Position numbers and translations under genes: made by a program. From Paludibacter sp. 47-17 (GTDB lineage: Bacteria; Bacteroidota; Bacteroidia; Bacteroidales; Paludibacteraceae): a stretch of 64,000 nt of DNA. The notes below the pieces were generated by a model. It was not told the origin of the DNA and did not search any database. It worked only from the letters and a program-made list of their open reading frames with translations. The stretch is taken from the NCBI GenBank assembly GCA_001898935.1, contig MKVT01000025.1:79300-143299 (forward strand), in the 5' to 3' direction. Of the stretch, positions 63,778 through 64,000 are shown piece after piece. Position 1 is the first letter of the stretch. Each line of letters starts with the position of its first letter.

Positions 63778-64000
63778 TTATCGTACGATAGTTTTCAGCG
63801 TTTGTTCCCCATTCACAGAGCTTACTTTTACGATGTACGCTCCGGCTTCGAGTCCGCTGGCGATTTCCACCTGGTTGGTGCCGGTGGTAAGATCGGCTTT
63901 CTTCGAAGCGATTTGCATCCCCTGTAGGTTGTAGAGGCCGAAGGTTACTTCGGCTGCACGTTCGAGGTTGAAGCGCACGGCAATTTTACCTTCGGAAACG
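63778..64000 (-). CDS. T9SS type A sorting domain protein, C-terminal part
   Basis: Partial gene; its start lies beyond the right edge. The last 74 residues read KIAVRFNLERAAEVTFGLYN, then NLQG, then GTNQVEIASGLEAGAYIVKV and end LKTIVR. This is the type IX secretion C-terminal sorting domain (type A), which directs the protein through the outer membrane and is cleaved on arrival. The function of the cargo cannot be seen. An internal GTG at 63978 is not the true start. Confidence 0.85.
   Translation of the reverse strand, partial: VSEGKIAVRFNLERAAEVTFGLYNLQGMQIASKKADLTTGTNQVEIASGLEAGAYIVKVSSVNGEQTLKTIVR

Overview
The window looks like a chromosomal piece of a Bacteroidota genome, probably order Bacteroidales. 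Many starts are preceded by the Bacteroidota -7 promoter element TAnnTTTG. Several gene families are typical of the phylum: NigD-like, DUF6242, DUF4890 and DUF6132 proteins, a PorQ protein and a type IX secretion (T9SS) sorting domain. The core metabolism fits an anaerobic or microaerophilic member with cytochrome bd and late haem synthesis. I cannot name the species.

Layout. 1-1450: a broken AbiEii-type toxin gene, a gene-poor stretch and a small lipoprotein. 1.5-5.4 kb: MlaE/MlaF lipid ABC transporter, exonuclease III, a DUF6242 lipoprotein. 5.4-8.6 kb: a small Arg-rich protein, a BtuB-like TonB receptor, a FadR-type regulator. 8.7-11.4 kb: cydAB. 11.6-19.7 kb: a NigD-like lipoprotein, then a TonB receptor, an MFS transporter, hemN, a protoporphyrinogen oxidase gene and hemH, apparently one porphyrin/haem locus with its own operator and leader hairpin. 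19.8-21.1 kb: an M48 protease and a PepSY-like lipoprotein. 21.36-26.47 kb: a CRISPR array of 80 identical 29-bp repeats and 79 spacers. 26.7-35.4 kb, all on the minus strand: cas2, cas1, cas4, cas3, cas5, cas7 (Cst2), cas8 (Cst1) and cas6, a type I-B (Tneap) system. 35.7-39.1 kb: a glycosyltransferase, an LpxH-like phosphoesterase, an ImmA/IrrE-type protease with a broken DUF4411 partner. 39.3-64 kb: housekeeping genes (glyS, topoisomerase IV A, aroB, aroA, dapB, lepB, ilvE, hflX, tonB, porQ, cmk, ispH, pfkA) with an ArsR-thioredoxin operon, ending in the C-terminus of a T9SS-exported protein.

The most notable element is in the 320-bp gap between cas8 and cas6. A promoter on the plus strand drives a short RNA of about 100 nt. 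It starts with a degenerate CRISPR repeat, carries a spacer-like segment and ends in an intrinsic terminator. The first 19 nt of that segment match a site in the same gap at all positions except 6 and 12, the two positions that Cascade leaves unpaired. The site lies between the -33 elements of the cas8 promoter and of the RNA's own promoter, next to a CCT PAM-like triplet. This is the architecture expected of a CreR/CreA-type crRNA-like regulator that makes Cascade repress its own operon. The array promoter in the leader also sits inside a 13-bp inverted repeat.

The spacers record repeated sampling of the same targets: one exact duplicate, one duplicate differing by a single PAM-distal base, and two pairs whose translations match although their DNA differs.
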